NCBI GenBank assembly: GCA_963677625.2
Contig: CAXXSW010000011.1
Coordinates: 124,001 to 188,000 of the forward strand
Direction: 5' to 3'
DNA: 64,000 nucleotides
From: UBA1351 sp963677625
GTDB lineage: Bacteria; Bacillota; Clostridia; Lachnospirales; Vallitaleaceae
Each line of letters starts with the position of its first letter. Positions within the stretch are counted from its first letter, which is position 1. Under the pieces are notes generated by a model that was not told the DNA's origin, did not search any database, and saw nothing but the letters and a program-made list of their open reading frames with translations. A program made the translations under genes and the position numbers. Positions 62,181 through 64,000 of the stretch are shown here, one piece after another.

Positions 62181-62541
62181 GTTGTTCCTCCTCAAACTGG
62201 GTCAGAATTCTTTTTAGTTCATCTGTGTCAATAGGTTTTTGAAGGAAGTCCTTGGCACCGAACTTCAGTGCTTTCTCAAGATTGGATTTTGTACCAACGG
62301 AGGAGAGCATAATGATATGGGCATCTTGATGCATAGTCATAATCTCAGCAACTGCCTCCAGGCCATCTTTGATTGGCATTGTAATATCCATGAAAACTAA
62401 GTCTGGATTGTGTTCCTCGTATTGTTCAATTGCATCTTGGCCGTTTACGGCCTCATAGACAATGCACTCAGTTAAAAATTGTATCATATGTCCCACTTTT
62501 TTGCGGACAGTCATTGAATCATCACATAATAATACTTTCAT
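62173..62541 (-). CDS. single-domain response regulator (CheY-like)
   Basis: A 122-aa receiver domain with the acidic pair Asp7-Asp8, phospho-acceptor Asp52 (LVFMDITMP), switch Ser80/81 and Lys102 (QKP). There is no output domain. The ATG at 62541 has only GGGGT upstream; a start 15 codons earlier is possible. It pairs with the CheX-like gene; no histidine kinase is near. Confidence 0.9.
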   Translation of the reverse strand: MKVLLCDDSMTVRKKVGHMIQFLTECIVYEAVNGQDAIEQYEEHNPDLVFMDITMPIKDGLEAVAEIMTMHQDAHIIMLSSVGTKSNLEKALKFGAKDFLQKPIDTDELKRILTQFEEEQHV

Positions 62542-62744
62542 ATCTCGGGTTACCCCAAACACCCCTTTCAAAATAGTCTTTAACATTTTACATCTTCAAT
62601 AGAATTATACCACTTATTTGTAAATAATATAAGAATAGACTGAATAAAATTTATGTTAATTCGATTATTTTTTCTCAAGGTATTAAATATATGACTCCCC
62701 AATAGAAAAACCTAAAAAACTAATGAAAAGGTGCTTTGATACGG

Positions 62745-62773
62745 TTGATAATCGTTCTCAATTATGTTATAAT
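62745..62773 (+). promoter_or_regulatory. promoter of the suf operon
   Basis: TTGATA (62745-62750), 17 nt, TATAAT (62768-62773). The leader to sufC is about 105 nt. Confidence 0.65.
62746..62760 (+). promoter_or_regulatory. Fur-like box over the suf -35 element
   Basis: TGATAATCGTTCTCA matches the 7-1-7 Fur consensus at 13 of 15 positions and covers the -35 box and part of the spacer. Confidence 0.55.
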
Positions 62774-62781
62774 TTGCTAAA

Positions 62782-62796
62782 GGATAACCATTATTA
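62782..62796 (+). promoter_or_regulatory. second Fur-like box after the suf -10 element
   Basis: GGATAACCATTATTA matches the consensus at 12 of 15 positions and lies at the expected transcription start. It resembles the gnd box (TGATAATCATTATTA). Confidence 0.45.
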
Positions 62797-62885
62797 TATA
62801 CAATTATTTTATAATAAAATACGCTATATTCGGAAATAAGAATATAAGGAATGTCAAAGGCATGTTTATGAAAGGAAAAAAAGTT

Positions 62886-63638
62886 ATGAATCTTTTAAAA
62901 ATAGAAAAATTAAAAGCGTCAGTTGATGGAAAAATAATTTTGAAAGGAATTGATTTGACTATCAATAAAGGCGAAATTCATGTGGTGATGGGGCCAAATG
63001 GTGCAGGTAAATCAACTTTGGCCAATACCCTAATGGGACATCCAAGATATGAAGTAGAATCAGGAGAACTTATGTTTAATGATAAGGACTTGAATGAGAT
63101 GAAAGTTGACGAAAGGGCTAAAGACGGTCTTTTCATGTCCTTTCAATATCCGGAAGAAATTCCGGGAGTCACGGTAGAGAATTTTTTAAGAACGGCAAAA
63201 ACAAGTGTTAGCGGAGAAAAGCAATCGGTTGTCGGCTTTAGAAAAGAACTGATCAAACGTATGGTGGAATTGAATATGGATGAAGGTTATTCACAAAGAT
63301 ATTTAAATCAAGGGTTTTCCGGTGGTGAAAAGAAAAAGAATGAAATCCTTCAAATGTTAGTTCTAAATCCAAAGCTAGTTATTCTTGATGAAACAGATTC
63401 TGGACTGGACGTAGATGCTATCAAAACCGTTGCCCAAGGTGTTAAGAAATTCAGCAGTGAGGACAACGCTGTTCTTATAATTACTCACTATAACAAGTTG
63501 TTGCAGTTAATTCGCCCAGATTATGTTCATATTTTAGTGGATGGACAGGTCATGGAATCTGGTGATTATACATTAGCAGAACGGATAGAGAATGAAGGTT
63601 TTGAAACCTATATTTCTGCAGCAGCAGGAAGGGCTTAG
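62886..63638 (+). CDS. sufC: Fe-S cluster assembly ATPase SufC
   Basis: 250 aa with Walker A GPNGAGKS (36-43), FQYPEEIPGVTVENFLRTA (SufC-specific), signature FSGGEKKKNEILQML and Walker B LVILDETDSGLDVDA. It powers the SufBCD scaffold. The start at 62886 has GAAAGGA upstream; an ATG eight codons earlier would bury it. sufB starts 10 bp later. Confidence 0.95.
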   Translation: MNLLKIEKLKASVDGKIILKGIDLTINKGEIHVVMGPNGAGKSTLANTLMGHPRYEVESGELMFNDKDLNEMKVDERAKDGLFMSFQYPEEIPGVTVENFLRTAKTSVSGEKQSVVGFRKELIKRMVELNMDEGYSQRYLNQGFSGGEKKKNEILQMLVLNPKLVILDETDSGLDVDAIKTVAQGVKKFSSEDNAVLIITHYNKLLQLIRPDYVHILVDGQVMESGDYTLAERIENEGFETYISAAAGRA

Positions 63639-63648
63639 GTGACTGTTT

Positions 63649-64000
63649 ATGGCTGATAAAAAAAGAACCTATGTTGAGGATATCCAACGTGGTGTCTATG
63701 ACATAAAAAATGAAGATAAAGCTAGGTACAAGACCCAGTCTGGGTTGACACCTGATATTATAAGAGACATATCACGTGAAAAAAATGAGCCGGAATGGAT
63801 GCTTGACTTCCGTCTTAAATCTTTAGATATTTATAACTCCAAACCGATACCGACTTGGGGTGCTGACATAAGCGGTCTTGATATGGAAAATATAGTGACT
63901 TATGTTCGTCCTGATTCTGATATGCAACAGAGTTGGGAGGATGTACCGGAAGAAATAAAAGATACTTTTGAGCGATTAGGTATACCTCAAGCAGAGAGAG
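63649..64000 (+). CDS. sufB: Fe-S cluster assembly scaffold SufB, N-terminal part (cut by window edge)
   Basis: The frame begins with ATG at 63649 and is open to the last base (117 codons). The visible start, KRTYVEDIQRGVYDIKNEDKARYKTQSGLTPDIIRDISREKNEPEWMLDFRLKSL, is the conserved SufB N-terminus, as is PTWGADISGLDMENIVTYVRP. Further suf genes presumably follow outside the window. Confidence 0.95.
   Translation, partial: MADKKRTYVEDIQRGVYDIKNEDKARYKTQSGLTPDIIRDISREKNEPEWMLDFRLKSLDIYNSKPIPTWGADISGLDMENIVTYVRPDSDMQQSWEDVPEEIKDTFERLGIPQAER

Noticed and set aside
1..64000. tRNA, rRNA, CRISPR arrays, prophage or replication origin
   Set aside because: None was recognised: no cloverleaf with CCA end, no regular repeat-spacer array, no phage structural genes and no DnaA-box cluster.

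Overview
The window is chromosomal DNA of a low-GC, Gram-positive anaerobe of the class Clostridia. The best evidence is the six-cysteine SCIFF peptide with its radical-SAM maturase, placed next to secDF, recJ, apt, rel, dtd and hemZ. Supporting evidence is the T-box before hisS-aspS, the strong AGGAGG ribosome sites and the very regular -35/-10 promoters with 16-18 nt spacers. I cannot name the species.

Layout. 1-5.6 kb: end of metA, an iron-sulfur aldo/keto reductase, lspA, aroC, tgt, yajC. 5.7-8.6 kb: a PHP phosphoesterase and a divergent ABC-F ATPase. 8.6-20.2 kb: the conserved clostridial run scfA-scfB-secDF-recJ-apt-rel-dtd-MBL hydrolase-hemZ. 20.3-23.0 kb: an amino-acid ABC importer led by a small unknown gene. 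23.4-28.9 kb: a VWA membrane protein, then gnd-zwf-cyclase with a Fur-like box in front.

28.9-32.9 kb is an AT-rich, decayed island on the minus strand. It holds remnants of a peptide-export-like ABC operon, whose second ATPase gene is split by a 1360-bp IS256-family element with a perfect 8-bp target duplication. The island is bracketed by two inverted, truncated copies of another insertion element.

33-43 kb: a PsiE/CorC-like fusion, nitronate monooxygenase-like protein, SLH-like/glucosaminidase protein, bacteriohemerythrin with paired chromate transporters, lplA-lipA, a ferritin-like/VIT iron transporter, and a TetR-flavoprotein operon. 43-50 kb: one tightly packed operon (ThiF-like E1, two proteins with sulfite-oxidase-like DGY domains, a complete ECF transporter, a MobB-type GTPase with an Fe-S motif, and a kinase-like protein). 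This is the best candidate for an undescribed system, possibly uptake and handling of a pterin or molybdenum/tungsten-cofactor-related compound. 50-54 kb: HD-GYP protein, uppP, 8-oxoguanine deaminase-like enzyme. 54-57.5 kb: T-box-controlled hisS-aspS. 57.5-61.1 kb: DUF3737/patB, tcdA, a RseC-like protein. 61.3-62.5 kb: CheX-like protein and response regulator. 62.7 kb to the end: sufC and the start of sufB behind a promoter with Fur-like boxes.

Recurring themes are iron and Fe-S metabolism (suf, Fur-like boxes, ferritin-like/VIT protein, hemerythrin, many radical-SAM and Fe-S proteins), cofactor handling, and stringent and translation control (rel, T-box, dtd). No rRNA, tRNA or CRISPR array was recognised.
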